Positions 37,007 through 48,500 of a DNA stretch of 64,000 nucleotides are shown here, piece after piece. Under the pieces are notes generated by a model that made no database searches, had not been told where the DNA came from, and worked only from the letters and a program-made list of their open reading frames with translations. A program made the position numbers and the translations under genes. This DNA comes from Burkholderia cepacia (lineage in GTDB: Bacteria; Pseudomonadota; Gammaproteobacteria; Burkholderiales; Burkholderiaceae): contig NZ_LDWR01000041.1 of assembly GCF_001039005.1 (NCBI RefSeq), positions 1-64,000 of the forward strand. The letters are read 5' to 3'. Position 1 is the first letter of the stretch. Every line of letters begins with the position of its first letter.

Positions 37007-39091
37007 TCAGCCGTTGAACCCGCGGCCGGCCTTCGCAAGCTCGGCGATCGACGGCGCGAGCTGCCACGCGTCGCCGTTCGGCGCGGCCGCGTAGCGGCGA
37101 ATCGCGCGCTCGACGTTGTACAGGCCGACCACGTCCGCGTACAGCATCGGGCCGCCGCGCCACAACGGGAAGCCGTAGCCGGTCAGATAGACCATGTCGA
37201 TGTCGGACGCCTTCGATGCGATCTTCTCTTCGAGGATCTTCGCGCCTTCGTTGACGAGCGCGAACACCAGCCGCTCGACGATCTCGTCGTCGCCGATCTT
37301 GCGCCGCTCGACGCCGCGCTCCTTCGAATACGCGACGACCATCTCGTCGACGAGCGACGACGGCTTCGCCTTGCGCTCGCCCGGCACGTAGTCGTACCAG
37401 CCGGCGCCCGTCTTCTGGCCGAAGCGGCCCTGCTCGCACAGGCGGTCGGCGATCTTCGAATACTGCAGATCGGGCTTCTCGACGTAGCGGCGCTTGCGGA
37501 TCGCCCAGCCGATATCGTTGCCGGCGAGGTCGCTCATCCGGAACGGCCCCATCGCGAAACCGAACTTCTCGATCGCGCGATCGACCTGCGCGGGCAGCGC
37601 GCCTTCCTCGAGCATGAACAGCGCCTGGCGGATGTACTGCTCGATCATCCGGTTGCCGATGAAGCCGTCGCACACGCCCGACACGACCGCCGTCTTGCGG
37701 ATCTTCTTCGCCACCGCCATCACGGTCGCGAGCACGTCCTTCGCGGTCTGCGCGCCGCGTACGACCTCGAGCAGCTTCATCACGTTCGCCGGGCTGAAGA
37801 AGTGCATGCCGACAACGTCCTGCGGACGCTTCGTGAACGCCGCGATCTTGTCGACGTCGAGCGTCGACGTGTTGGACGCGAGGATCGCGCCTGGCTTCGC
37901 GACTTCGTCGAGTTTGCGGAACACCTGTTCCTTCACGCCGAGTTCCTCGAACACGGCCTCGACGATCAGGTCCGCCTCCTTCAGGTCGTCGTAGGACAGC
38001 GTCGGCGTGATCAGCGCCATGCGCGCGTCGAGCTTCTCCTGCGTGAGCTTGCCCTTCTTCACCTGCGCGTCGTAGTTCTTGCGGATCGTCGCGACGCCGC
38101 GCTCGAGCGCTTCCTGTTTCGTCTCGAGCAGCGTGACGGGCAGGCCCGCGTTGACGAAGTTCATCGCGATCCCGCCGCCCATCGTGCCCGCCCCGATCAC
38201 GCCGACACGGCGGATCTCGCGCAGCGGCGTATCGGCCGGCACGTCGGGAATCTTGCTCGCCGCGCGCTCGCCGAAGAACGCATGGCGCAGCGCGCGGCTT
38301 TCCGGCGTCATCATCAGCGCGACAAAACCCTCGCGCTCGGCGATGCTGCCCATGTCGAAGCCATTCAGCACGCCGGCCTCGATCGCATCGATGCACTTGT
38401 GCGGCGCGGGGAAATTCGGCGCGGCGGCCTGCGCGGAATTGCGCGCGAACTGGATGAAGCCCGCGGCGTTCGCGTGGACGATCTTGCGATCGCGCACGCG
38501 CGGATGCGGCCCCTTCTGCGCGCCGACCTTGCGCGCGAACGCGACGGCCGCGTCGAGCAGGTCGCCGTCGGCCATGTCGTCGAACAGCCCGCTCTTCGCC
38601 AGCTGTTCCGACGGTACGGGCGCGCCCGACACGATCATGTTCAGCGCGGTTTCGAGCCCCACCGCGCGCGGCAGGCGCTGCGTGCCGCCCGCGCCCGGCA
38701 GCAGGCCGAGCTTCACTTCGGGCAGCGCGACCTGCGCGCCGGGCGCCGCAACGCGATAGTGCGCACCGAGCGCGAGCTCGAGGCCGCCGCCCATCACGAC
38801 GCTGTGCAGCGCCGCGACAACGGGCTTCGCGCTCGCCTCCACCGCGCGGATCACGGTGTGCAGCGTCGGCTCCTGCAGCGCCTTCGGCGTGCTGAATTCG
38901 GTGATGTCGGCACCGCCCGAGAACGCGCGGCCCGCGCCCGTCAGCACGATCGCCGTGACCGACGGATCCTGCGCGGCGCGCTCGAGCGCGTCCATGATGC
39001 CGAGCCGGGTCGACAGGCCGAGCCCGTTGACGGGCGGATTGTTGAGCGTAAGGACGGCCACGCCGTCGCGAGTCGAGTAATCCACTGCCAT
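37007..39091 (-). CDS. FadB-like bifunctional enoyl-CoA hydratase/3-hydroxyacyl-CoA dehydrogenase
   Basis: From ATG 39091 the product is 694 residues. Residues 1-190 are a crotonase domain with AGRAFSGGADITEF and HSVVMGGGLELALG, and the E of GLLPGAGGTQRLPR. The dehydrogenase follows with the Rossmann motif RRVGVIGAGTMGGGIAMNF (about 296-314), ASNTSTLDVDK, MHFFSPANVMKLLEVV and FIGNRM. It carries both hydration and oxidation of acyl-CoA intermediates and is similar in layout to the monofunctional-fused FadJ/FadB proteins. It is probably co-transcribed with thiolase and nicotinamidase. Confidence 0.9.
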   Translation of the reverse strand: MAVDYSTRDGVAVLTLNNPPVNGLGLSTRLGIMDALERAAQDPSVTAIVLTGAGRAFSGGADITEFSTPKALQEPTLHTVIRAVEASAKPVVAALHSVVMGGGLELALGAHYRVAAPGAQVALPEVKLGLLPGAGGTQRLPRAVGLETALNMIVSGAPVPSEQLAKSGLFDDMADGDLLDAAVAFARKVGAQKGPHPRVRDRKIVHANAAGFIQFARNSAQAAAPNFPAPHKCIDAIEAGVLNGFDMGSIAEREGFVALMMTPESRALRHAFFGERAASKIPDVPADTPLREIRRVGVIGAGTMGGGIAMNFVNAGLPVTLLETKQEALERGVATIRKNYDAQVKKGKLTQEKLDARMALITPTLSYDDLKEADLIVEAVFEELGVKEQVFRKLDEVAKPGAILASNTSTLDVDKIAAFTKRPQDVVGMHFFSPANVMKLLEVVRGAQTAKDVLATVMAVAKKIRKTAVVSGVCDGFIGNRMIEQYIRQALFMLEEGALPAQVDRAIEKFGFAMGPFRMSDLAGNDIGWAIRKRRYVEKPDLQYSKIADRLCEQGRFGQKTGAGWYDYVPGERKAKPSSLVDEMVVAYSKERGVERRKIGDDEIVERLVFALVNEGAKILEEKIASKASDIDMVYLTGYGFPLWRGGPMLYADVVGLYNVERAIRRYAAAPNGDAWQLAPSIAELAKAGRGFNG

Positions 39092-39259
39092 CTGCCTGCC
39101 TCCATGCATCGCGCGCCGGGGTGGCTGCGCTTCATTGTGCGCGGTCGAACGGCCGCATGTCCGGATCGAACGCAGGCAGCATACAACGAAAAAGCACGGT
39201 CGTTCAATTTGAATTTTTATCCCGATCCGGGGACGGATCGGGCGACCGGATCGCGGGCG

Positions 39260-40903
39260 TTACGGCTCGCCCACCGCCGTCGGCAACACGTAATCGCGGA
39301 ACGTCTCGCGCAGCTTCAGCTTCTGCAGCTTGCCGGTCGCGGTGTGCGGCAGCGATTCGACGAACACGACGTCGTCGGGAATCCACCATTTCGCGACCTT
39401 GCCTTCGTAGAACGCCAGCAGCGCATCGCGGCTCAGGTTCGCGCCTTCGCGCGGCACCACGACGAGCAGCGGACGCTCGGTCCATTTCGGGTGCGCGCAC
39501 GCGATGCAGGCAGCTTCGGCCACACCCGGGTGCGCGATCGCGACGTTTTCGATATCGATCGAGCTGATCCACTCGCCGCCCGACTTGATCACGTCCTTGC
39601 TGCGGTCGGTGATCTGCAGGAAGCCGTCGGGGTCGATCGTCGCGACGTCGCCGGTCGGGAACCAGCCGTCCGACAGCGGCGACGCATCGCCGCGGAAGTA
39701 GTGGTCGATCACCCACGGCCCGCGCACCTGCAATTCGCCGAACGCGACGCCGTCCCACGGCAGTTCATGGCCGTCCTCGCCGACGATCCGCATGTCGACG
39801 CCGCAGATCACGCGCCCCTGCTTCTCGAGCAGCCGGCGCTGCGCGTCGAGCGGCCGCTGCGACTGCGCCCAGTTGAGCTTCGCGAGCGTGCCGAGCGGCG
39901 ACAGCTCGGTCATGCCCCACGCATGGATCACGCGCACGCCGTATTCGTCCTCGAACGTGCGCAGCATCGCGGGCGGGCACGCGGAACCGCCGATCACCGT
40001 GCGGTTCAGCGTTGAGAAACGCACGCCGGCTTCGCGCATGTAGTTCAGCAGGCCGAGCCACACGGTCGGCACGCCCGCCGAGAACGTCACGCGCTCGGCC
40101 TCCATCAGCTCGTACAGCGATTTCCCGTCGAGATCCTTGCCGGGCAGCACGAGCTTGCCGCCCGTGAGCGGGACCGCGTACGGCAGCCCCCACGCGTTGA
40201 CGTGGAACATCGGCACGACGGGCAGCACGGCGTCCATCGCGGACAGGTTCATCGCGTCGGGCAGCGCGGCGCCGTACGCGTGCAGCACGGTCGAGCGATT
40301 CGAATACAGCACGCCTTTCGGATTGCCGGTCGTGCCCGACGTGTAGCAAAGCCCCGACGCCTGCCGTTCGTCGAGGCGCGGCCAGTCGTAACGGCCGTCC
40401 TCGGCTTCGACAAGCGTTTCGTAGCAGAGGAACGGCGTCGCGCCGGACGGCAGGTGCGCGGCATCGGTCATCGCGATCCAGCCTTTCACGTGAGGGCACT
40501 GCGGCGCGATCGCGTCGACGAGCGGCGCGAAATTGATGTCGAAGAGGACGTAGCGGTCTTCCGCGTGATTGACGATGTACGCGATCTGCTCGGGAAAGAG
40601 GCGCGGGTTGATCATGTGGCACACCGCGCCCATTCCACCGATCCCGTAATACGCTTCCAGATGCCGGTAGCCGTTCCATGCGAGCGTGCCGACGCGCTCG
40701 CCGGTCTCGATGCCGAGTCGCGCAAGCGCCTGCGCAAGCTGCTTCGCGCGGCGTTCGCAATCGCGATACGTGTAGCGATGCAGGTCGCCTTCCACGCGCT
40801 TCGACACAATCTCCGTATCGCCGGCGTGCCGCGCGGCATGCGTAATCAGCGAGGACACCAGCAACGGCACGTCCATCATCTGGCCCAGCAACGGCTTACC
40901 CAT
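39260..40903 (-). CDS. Acyl-CoA synthetase (AMP-forming, long-chain/methylthiopropionate type)
   Basis: From ATG 40903 the 547-residue product has the AMP-binding signature CYTSGTTGNPKGVLYSNRS (about 176-194), the A5 motif GMTELSPLGT, the A7 motif GWFPTGDVATID and the C-terminal A10 lysine region GKLQKLKLR. The LPTAVGEP C-terminus is short. The enzyme activates a carboxylic acid with ATP and CoA; fatty-acid or DmdB-like substrates are possible. It is the upstream gene of the fatty-acid cluster, divergent from selO. Confidence 0.88.
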   Translation of the reverse strand: MGKPLLGQMMDVPLLVSSLITHAARHAGDTEIVSKRVEGDLHRYTYRDCERRAKQLAQALARLGIETGERVGTLAWNGYRHLEAYYGIGGMGAVCHMINPRLFPEQIAYIVNHAEDRYVLFDINFAPLVDAIAPQCPHVKGWIAMTDAAHLPSGATPFLCYETLVEAEDGRYDWPRLDERQASGLCYTSGTTGNPKGVLYSNRSTVLHAYGAALPDAMNLSAMDAVLPVVPMFHVNAWGLPYAVPLTGGKLVLPGKDLDGKSLYELMEAERVTFSAGVPTVWLGLLNYMREAGVRFSTLNRTVIGGSACPPAMLRTFEDEYGVRVIHAWGMTELSPLGTLAKLNWAQSQRPLDAQRRLLEKQGRVICGVDMRIVGEDGHELPWDGVAFGELQVRGPWVIDHYFRGDASPLSDGWFPTGDVATIDPDGFLQITDRSKDVIKSGGEWISSIDIENVAIAHPGVAEAACIACAHPKWTERPLLVVVPREGANLSRDALLAFYEGKVAKWWIPDDVVFVESLPHTATGKLQKLKLRETFRDYVLPTAVGEP

Positions 40904-41058
40904 CGTCTTGTTCTCCCTGAAGGACGCGAATCGGTGAAGCACCTCGAACCGGCATGCGCCCGTCAGCGGCCCGGACAGGCGTGGCGCACGGTGCGCGGGC
41001 CGCCATGCGGGCGGCGCGGCGCCGCCTTACAATATCGGCTTACCCAGAGGCGCTCAAC

Positions 41059-42627
<1,569 letters not shown>

Positions 42628-42671
42628 AGCCCCAACCCGCGCGTATCGACCGACCGATCAGGAGAACCCCC

Positions 42672-43103
42672 ATGTCCCACGATTCCGACGACAAGACCTT
42701 CCCGTACAAGAAGGACGACACCGAGTTGCGCCGCCGGCTCACGCCGATGCAGTACGAGGTCACGCAGCATGCGGCGACCGAGCGCGCATTCACCGGCGAA
42801 TACACCGACACCGAGGACGCCGGCATCTACAAATGCGTCGTCTGCAGCACGCCGCTGTTCGAATCCGGTTCCAAATTCCACTCGGGCTGCGGCTGGCCCA
42901 GCTACTTCAAGCCGCTCGAAGGCGAGGTGATCGACGAGAAGGTCGACTACTCGCACGGGATGGTCCGCGTCGAGGTCCGCTGCAACCATTGCGGCGCGCA
43001 TCTCGGCCACGTCTTCGAGGACGGCCCGCGCGACCAGACCGGTTTGCGGTACTGCATCAATTCGGCTGCGTTAAACTTCGAGTCCCGACCCGAAAACGAA
43101 TGA
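42672..43103 (+). CDS. msrB: Peptide methionine-(R)-S-oxide reductase MsrB
   Basis: The 143-residue protein has Zn ligands C55/C58 (CVVC) and C104/C107 (CNHC), the motif HSGCGWPSY and the catalytic C128 in RYCINSAAL. It reduces methionine-R-sulfoxide in proteins with thioredoxin. The GGAG ribosome site is 10 bases upstream of ATG. It lies in the selO-msrB-yciB-bolA run, all on the plus strand. Confidence 0.95.
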   Translation: MSHDSDDKTFPYKKDDTELRRRLTPMQYEVTQHAATERAFTGEYTDTEDAGIYKCVVCSTPLFESGSKFHSGCGWPSYFKPLEGEVIDEKVDYSHGMVRVEVRCNHCGAHLGHVFEDGPRDQTGLRYCINSAALNFESRPENE

Positions 43104-43235
43104 GCGGCACGCCGGGCGGATCAACAGGGCGGCCTGCTCTCGGGCTGGCCGCCCCGATCCGCGACGGCGGTGCCTGGCGGGTCCCTACAACGGTGAAAGG
43201 CCGCGCAAGCGGCCTTTCACGCAGCTGCGAGCGCC

Positions 43236-43766
43236 ATGAAATTTCTGTTCGATCTGTTTCCGATCATCCTGTTTTTTGCCGCCTTCAAGGTCTGGGGCAT
43301 CTTCACCGCCACCGCCGTCGCGATCGTCGCGACGCTGGCCCAGGTCGCGTGGGTCGCCTTCCGGCACCGGAAGGTCGACACGATGCTGTGGGTCAGCCTC
43401 GGCGTGATCGTCGTCTTCGGCGGCGCCACCCTCGTCCTGCATGACGAGAAATTCATTCAATGGAAACCGACTGTGCTGTACTGGCTGTTTGCGATCGGGC
43501 TGCTCGCCGCGCGTTATGCGTTCGGCAACAACCTGATCGAGAAGATGATGGGCAAGCAGCTCACGCTGCCGCACCCCGTGTGGGACAAGCTGAACGTCGC
43601 CTGGGCGCTGTTCTTCGCGGTGCTCGGCGTCGCGAACCTGTACGTGGTGCACAACTTCACCGAATCGCAATGGGTGAACTTCAAGCTGTTCGGTACGACG
43701 GGCGCGATGGTCGTGTTCATCATCCTGCAGAGCTTGTGGCTCACGAAGTACCTGAAGGACGAATGA
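43236..43766 (+). CDS. yciB: Inner-membrane septation/intracellular protein YciB
   Basis: The 176-residue protein has about five transmembrane segments, beginning MKFLFDLFPIILFFAAFKVW, and contains the YciB/IspZ signature EKFIQWKPTVLYWLFAIGL split across a helix and ENLIEKMMGK-like NNLIEKMMGKQLTLP. It is implicated in cell-envelope and division functions. The bolA gene starts one base after its stop, an arrangement seen across betaproteobacteria. Confidence 0.93.
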   Translation: MKFLFDLFPIILFFAAFKVWGIFTATAVAIVATLAQVAWVAFRHRKVDTMLWVSLGVIVVFGGATLVLHDEKFIQWKPTVLYWLFAIGLLAARYAFGNNLIEKMMGKQLTLPHPVWDKLNVAWALFFAVLGVANLYVVHNFTESQWVNFKLFGTTGAMVVFIILQSLWLTKYLKDE

Positions 43767-43767
43767 C

Positions 43768-44076
43768 ATGACGGACGCCTTTCTCCACGCGTCGCCCGAC
43801 GAACGCATCGCGCTGATCGAAGCGCGCCTCACCGCGTCGCTCGCCCCCGTGTCGCTCACCGTGCGCGACGACAGCGCGCAGCACGCGGGCCACGCCGGCG
43901 CGGCCTCCGGCGGCCACTTCACGGTCACGATCGTGTCGGCCGCCTTCGCGGGCAAGCCGCGCGTCGCGCGGCACCGGCTGGTGTATGATGCGCTCGCTGA
44001 TGCGATGCAGCGCGGCATTCACGCGCTCGCGATCGTGGCTTACACGCCCGAAGAATTCAACGAATCTTCTATCTAG
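43768..44076 (+). CDS. bolA: BolA-family transcriptional/redox regulator
   Basis: The 102-residue protein has the BolA fold (ALIEARLTASLAPVSLTVRD, GGHFTVTIVSAAFAGKPRVA and RHRLVYDALADAM). The conserved His of the FTVTIVS-K-R-H group is present (H74 region). BolA proteins partner with monothiol glutaredoxins and can bind DNA. It is placed between yciB and the parvulin gene and is probably co-expressed with them. Confidence 0.9.
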   Translation: MTDAFLHASPDERIALIEARLTASLAPVSLTVRDDSAQHAGHAGAASGGHFTVTIVSAAFAGKPRVARHRLVYDALADAMQRGIHALAIVAYTPEEFNESSI

Positions 44077-44094
44077 TCTCATTAGGAATTCCCG

Positions 44095-44877
44095 ATGATC
44101 CTGAAATCCCCCCGCCTATGGGTCGCGGCGGCTGCATTCGCAGCGGCACCGGCATTCGCCCAGAACATCGCCGTCGTCAACGGCACGCCGATTCCGAAGT
44201 CGCGCGCCGACGCGATGGTCGCGCAGCTCGTCCAGCAAGGACAGACCGACGGCCCGCAACTGCAGCAGGCCGTGCGCCAGGAACTCGTGAACCGCGAAAT
44301 CCTGATGCAGGAAGCGATCCGCGAAGGCATCCCGAATCGTCCGGACGTGAAGGCGCAGGTCGCCGTCGCACAACAGACCGTCGTGCTGCGTTCGATGATC
44401 GAGAGCTTCCTGAAGAAGAACCAGCCGACCGACGCCGAAGTGAAGGCGCGCTACGACGACCTCGTCAAGGGCGCCGGCGGCAACCGCGAATACCACCTGC
44501 ACCACATCCTCGTCGACAACGAGCAGCAGGCGAAGGACCTGATCGCGAAGATCAAGGCCGGCGCGAAGTTCGAGGATCTCGCGAAGCAATACTCGAAGGA
44601 TCCGGGTTCGGGCAAGAACGGCGGCGATCTCGACTGGTCGGACCCGAAGGCATACGTGCCGGAATTCGCGGCGGCCGCGCAGAAGCTGCAGAAAGGCCAG
44701 ATGACCGATGCGCCGGTGAAGACGCAGTTCGGCTGGCACATCATCCGCGTCGACGACATCCGCGACATCGCACCGCCGCCGTTCGATCAGGTGAAGGCGC
44801 AGATCGCGCAGCAGCTCGTGCAGCAGAAGCTGCAGGCGTTCGAGGAAGGCCTGCGCCAGCAGGCAAAGATTCAGTAA
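44095..44877 (+). CDS. Periplasmic parvulin-type peptidyl-prolyl isomerase
   Basis: The 260-residue product has a signal peptide (MILKSPRLWVAAAAFAAAPA FAQ, cleavage after about residue 22), a helical chaperone part with KGAGGNREYHLHHILVDNEQ and a parvulin domain (about 135-230) with GSGKNGGDLDWSDP and FGWHIIRVDDIR. It resembles SurA/PrsA-type chaperones that act on outer-membrane proteins. It ends 26 bp before a strong terminator. Confidence 0.92.
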   Translation: MILKSPRLWVAAAAFAAAPAFAQNIAVVNGTPIPKSRADAMVAQLVQQGQTDGPQLQQAVRQELVNREILMQEAIREGIPNRPDVKAQVAVAQQTVVLRSMIESFLKKNQPTDAEVKARYDDLVKGAGGNREYHLHHILVDNEQQAKDLIAKIKAGAKFEDLAKQYSKDPGSGKNGGDLDWSDPKAYVPEFAAAAQKLQKGQMTDAPVKTQFGWHIIRVDDIRDIAPPPFDQVKAQIAQQLVQQKLQAFEEGLRQQAKIQ

Positions 44878-44903
44878 CGCCGGCGCCAGTCGCCCGCGCA
44901 TCG

Positions 44904-44932
44904 AAAGGCCGCTCTTCGGAGCGGCCTTTTTT
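44904..44932 (+). terminator. Terminator after the parvulin gene
   Basis: AAGGCCGCTC-TTC-GGAGCGGCCTT with six T residues, an almost perfect 10-bp stem. Confidence 0.85.
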
Positions 44933-44957
44933 CATGGTCGTTCGGGAAAAACACAAG

Positions 44958-44983
44958 AAAAAGCCGCTCCGAAGAGCGGCCTT
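44958..44983 (-). terminator. Terminator of the convergent acetyltransferase gene
   Basis: Inverted near-copy of the hairpin at 44904 (AAGCCGCTCC-GAAG-AGCGGCCTT); on the minus strand it runs into TTTTTCTTG. Confidence 0.8.
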
Positions 44984-45025
44984 GGCGGGATCCGGCGCAA
45001 GCTGCGCGGCCGTGACCGCTACGCG

Positions 45026-45571
45026 TTACGCGGGATAAAACACGTCGTGGTAACGAACGTCGCCCGCAGGCCTCGGCACCGATTCGTCGAACGACAGTGC
45101 GAGGAAATACTCGGGCGGCACGTCGGGAAACACGATGTCGCCGGACGGCGCGAACCCGAAGCGCGTGTAGTACGCGGGATCGCCGAGCACGACGCAGCCG
45201 CGCGCGCCGAGCCGGCGCAACACGTCGAGCCCCGTGCGCACGAGCCCCGCGCCGATACTCTGCCGCTGGCAGTCGGGCCGCACCGCGAGCGGCGCCAGCC
45301 CGTACCACTGCTGCGTGCCGGCCGGCTCGCCACCGATCGCGACCGGCGAGAACGCGACGTGCCCGATGATGCGGCCATCGCGCTCCGCGACGAGCGACAC
45401 GCTCAGCGCGCCATCCGCGCGCAGCGCGTCGACGATCCGCCGTTCGAACTGGCCGCCCTGCGGCTCGCCCGCGAACGCCGCGACGATCACGCGGCCGATC
45501 GCGTCGACATCACTCGTGCGCTCGTCGCGCAGCGTGACGACCTCGACCGGCGCGTTCGGATCGAACATCAT
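45026..45571 (-). CDS. GNAT-family N-acetyltransferase
   Basis: The 181-residue protein has a GNAT acetyl-CoA site (LAPLAVRPDCQRQSIGAGLV, about 91-110) and ends with a segment FAPSGDIVFPDVPPEYFLAL typical of YjdJ/predicted acetyltransferases. Two start ATGs are adjacent. It ends 6 bp before purL's coding end on the same strand, that is, purL and this gene are on the minus strand with purL upstream (5 bp apart). The acceptor is unknown. Confidence 0.83.
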   Translation of the reverse strand: MMFDPNAPVEVVTLRDERTSDVDAIGRVIVAAFAGEPQGGQFERRIVDALRADGALSVSLVAERDGRIIGHVAFSPVAIGGEPAGTQQWYGLAPLAVRPDCQRQSIGAGLVRTGLDVLRRLGARGCVVLGDPAYYTRFGFAPSGDIVFPDVPPEYFLALSFDESVPRPAGDVRYHDVFYPA

Positions 45572-45576
45572 CCGGA

Positions 45577-48500
45577 TCAGCCGATCCAGCGGCGCGCGTT
45601 ACGGAACACGCGCAGCCACGGGCTCGCTTCACCCCAGCTTTCCGGATGCCAGCTCATCGCGACCGTGCGGTGCACGCGCTCCATGTGCGGCATCAGCACC
45701 GAGAAGCGCCCGTCGGCCGTCGTGACCGACGTGATGCCGGCCGGCGAGCCGTTCGGGTTGAACGGATAACGCTCGGTCGCTTCGCCACGGTGGTCGACGA
45801 ACCGCATCGAAATCGCGACGCGATCGATGTCGCCCTGCTGCGAGAAGTCCGCATAACCTTCGCCGTGCGCGACCGCGACCGGAATCCGCGAGCCTTCCAT
45901 CCCCGCGAAGAAGATCGACGGCGACTTCTCCACTTCGACGAACGAGAAGCGCGCCTCGAACTGCTCGGACTTGTTGCGCGTGAACTTCGGCCACGCTTCC
46001 GCGCCCGGGATCATCGACGCGAGGCTCGACATCATCTGGCAGCCGTTGCAGATACCGAGCGCGAACGTGTCGGGACGCGCGAAGAACGCCGAGAACATGT
46101 CGGCGAGGTTCGCGTTGAAGCGAACCGTCTTCGCCCAGCCTTCGCCCGCGCCCAGCACGTCGCCGTACGAGAACCCGCCGCACGCGACCGCGCCCGCGAA
46201 ATCGGCGAGCGTTGCACGGCCCGCGAGCAGATCGCTCATGTGCACGTCGTGCGCATCGAAGCCCGCGCGGTCGAACGCGTAGGCCGTTTCCAGATGCGAG
46301 TTCACGCCCTGCTCGCGCAGGATCGCGACGCGCGGGCGGGCACCCGTTGCGATGAACGGCGCGGCGATGTCGTCGGCCGGATCGAAGCTCAGCACCGGCG
46401 AGATGCCCGGATCGGCCGCGTCGAGCAGCGCGTCGTATTCGGCGTCCGCGCAGGCGGGGTTGTCGCGCAGGCGCGCGATGCGCCAGCTCACTTCACCCCA
46501 CGCGCGATGGAGTTCGGTACGCGGCGCATCGAAGATCTTCTTCGCGTCGCGGTACACCTCGATCGCGTCGCGATCGTTGACCGCGCCGATCACGTGCGAG
46601 CACGTCGACAGGCCGAATTCGCGCAGTGCGCCGAGCACCGCGTCGCGGTCGGCCGTGCGCACCTGCACGACCGCGCCGAGTTCCTCGGAGAACAGCGCGC
46701 GCAGCGTGCGATCGTCGCGACGGCCGCTCGTCTGCTTCGCCCAGTCTTTCGCGTCGCCGTAGTCGGATTCGTGATTCGGGTCGAGCGTCAGCATGTCGAC
46801 GTTCAGCGACACGCCCGCGTGGCCCGCGAACGCCATTTCGCACACCGTCGCCCACAGGCCGCCGTCCGAGCGGTCGTGGTACGCGAGCAGCTTGTCCTGC
46901 GCATTGAGCGACTGGATCGCGTTGAAGAAGCGCTTCAGGTCTTCCGCGTCGTCGACGTCCGGCGTCGTGTCGCCGACCTGCTGCGTGACCTGCGCGAAGA
47001 TGCTGCCGCCCATCCGGTTCTTGCCGCGGCCGAGATCGATCGCGATCAGCACGCTGTCGCCCGCGTCGGCGACGCGGCGCAGTTGCGGCGTCAGGTGCCG
47101 GCGCACGTCCTCGACCGGCGCGAACGCGGAGATGATCAGCGACACCGGCGAGACCACTTCCTTCGCGACGCCCTGCTCATCCCACTTCGTCTTCATCGAC
47201 AGCGAGTCCTTGCCGACCGGGATGCCGATCCCGAGCGCCGGGCACAGCTCCATGCCGATCGCCTTGACCGTGTCGAACAGCGCGGCGTCTTCGCCGGCCG
47301 TGCCGCATGCGGCCATCCAGTTCGCCGACAGCTTCAGCTTGTCGAGCGACGCGATCGGCGCGCTCGCGATGTTCGTGATCGCCTCGCCGACCGCCATGCG
47401 GCCCGATGCCGGCGCGTCGATCACCGCGAGCGGCGTGCGCTCGGCCATCGTCATCGCCTCGCCCTTGAAGCCCGCGTAGTCGAGCGCGGTAATCGCGCAG
47501 TCGGCCACCGGCACCTGCCACGGGCCGACCATCTGGTCACGTACCGACGTGCCGCCGACCGAACGGTCGCCGATCGTGATCAGGAACGACTTGCTGCCGA
47601 CCGTCGGGTGCTTCAGCACATCGACCGCGACTTCCGACAGCGCGATGCCCGTCACGTCGACCGGCGCGCGCTCGGTCGCGACGCGCGCGACGTCGCGGTG
47701 CATGCGCGGCGGCTTGCCGAGCAGCACTTCCATCGGCATGTCGACCGGGTATTCGTCGGTGCCCGTCGCTTCGTCATCGACGAGCTGCAACTGGCGCTCG
47801 TCGGTCGCGACACCGACCACCGCGAACGGGCAGCGCTCGCGCGCGCAGATCGCTTCGAAACGCGGCAGGTCGGCCGGCGCGATCGCGAGCACGTAGCGCT
47901 CCTGCGCCTCGTTCGACCAGATTTCGCGCGGCGACAGGCCCGATTCCTCGAGCGCGACCTTGCGCAGTTCGAAGCGGGCGCCCTTGCCCGCGCCGTCGAC
48001 GATCTCGGGGAACGCGTTCGACAGGCCGCCCGCGCCGACGTCGTGGATGCTCAGGATCGGGTTTTCCGCGCCGAGCTGCCAGCAGCCGTTGATCACTTCC
48101 TGCGCGCGACGCTCGATTTCGGGGTTGCCGCGCTGCACCGAGTCGAAGTCGAGTTCGGCCGTATTCGCGCCGGTCGCCATCGAGCTCGCCGCGCCGCCGC
48201 CCATCCCGATCCGCATGCCGGGGCCGCCGATCTGGATCAGCAGCGAGCCGGCCGGCACGTCGTGCTTGTGCGTGTGCTGGTCGGCGATGTTGCCGAGGCC
48301 GCCCGCGATCATGATCGGCTTGTGATAACCGCGCACCTGGCCGTCGACGTTCTGCTCGTACACGCGGAAGTAGCCGCCGAGGTTCGGGCGGCCGAATTCG
48401 TTGTTGAACGCGGCGCCGCCGAGCGGGCCGTCGATCATGATCTGCAGCGGCGACGCGATGCGATCCGGACGACCGTACGGGCCGTGTGCGTCATTCGGGT

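Noticed and set aside
36971..40015. A long plus-strand frame antisense to the fatty-acid genes
   Set aside because: The opposite strand carries well-defined FadB-like and ligase domains; this frame is Arg/His-rich noise.
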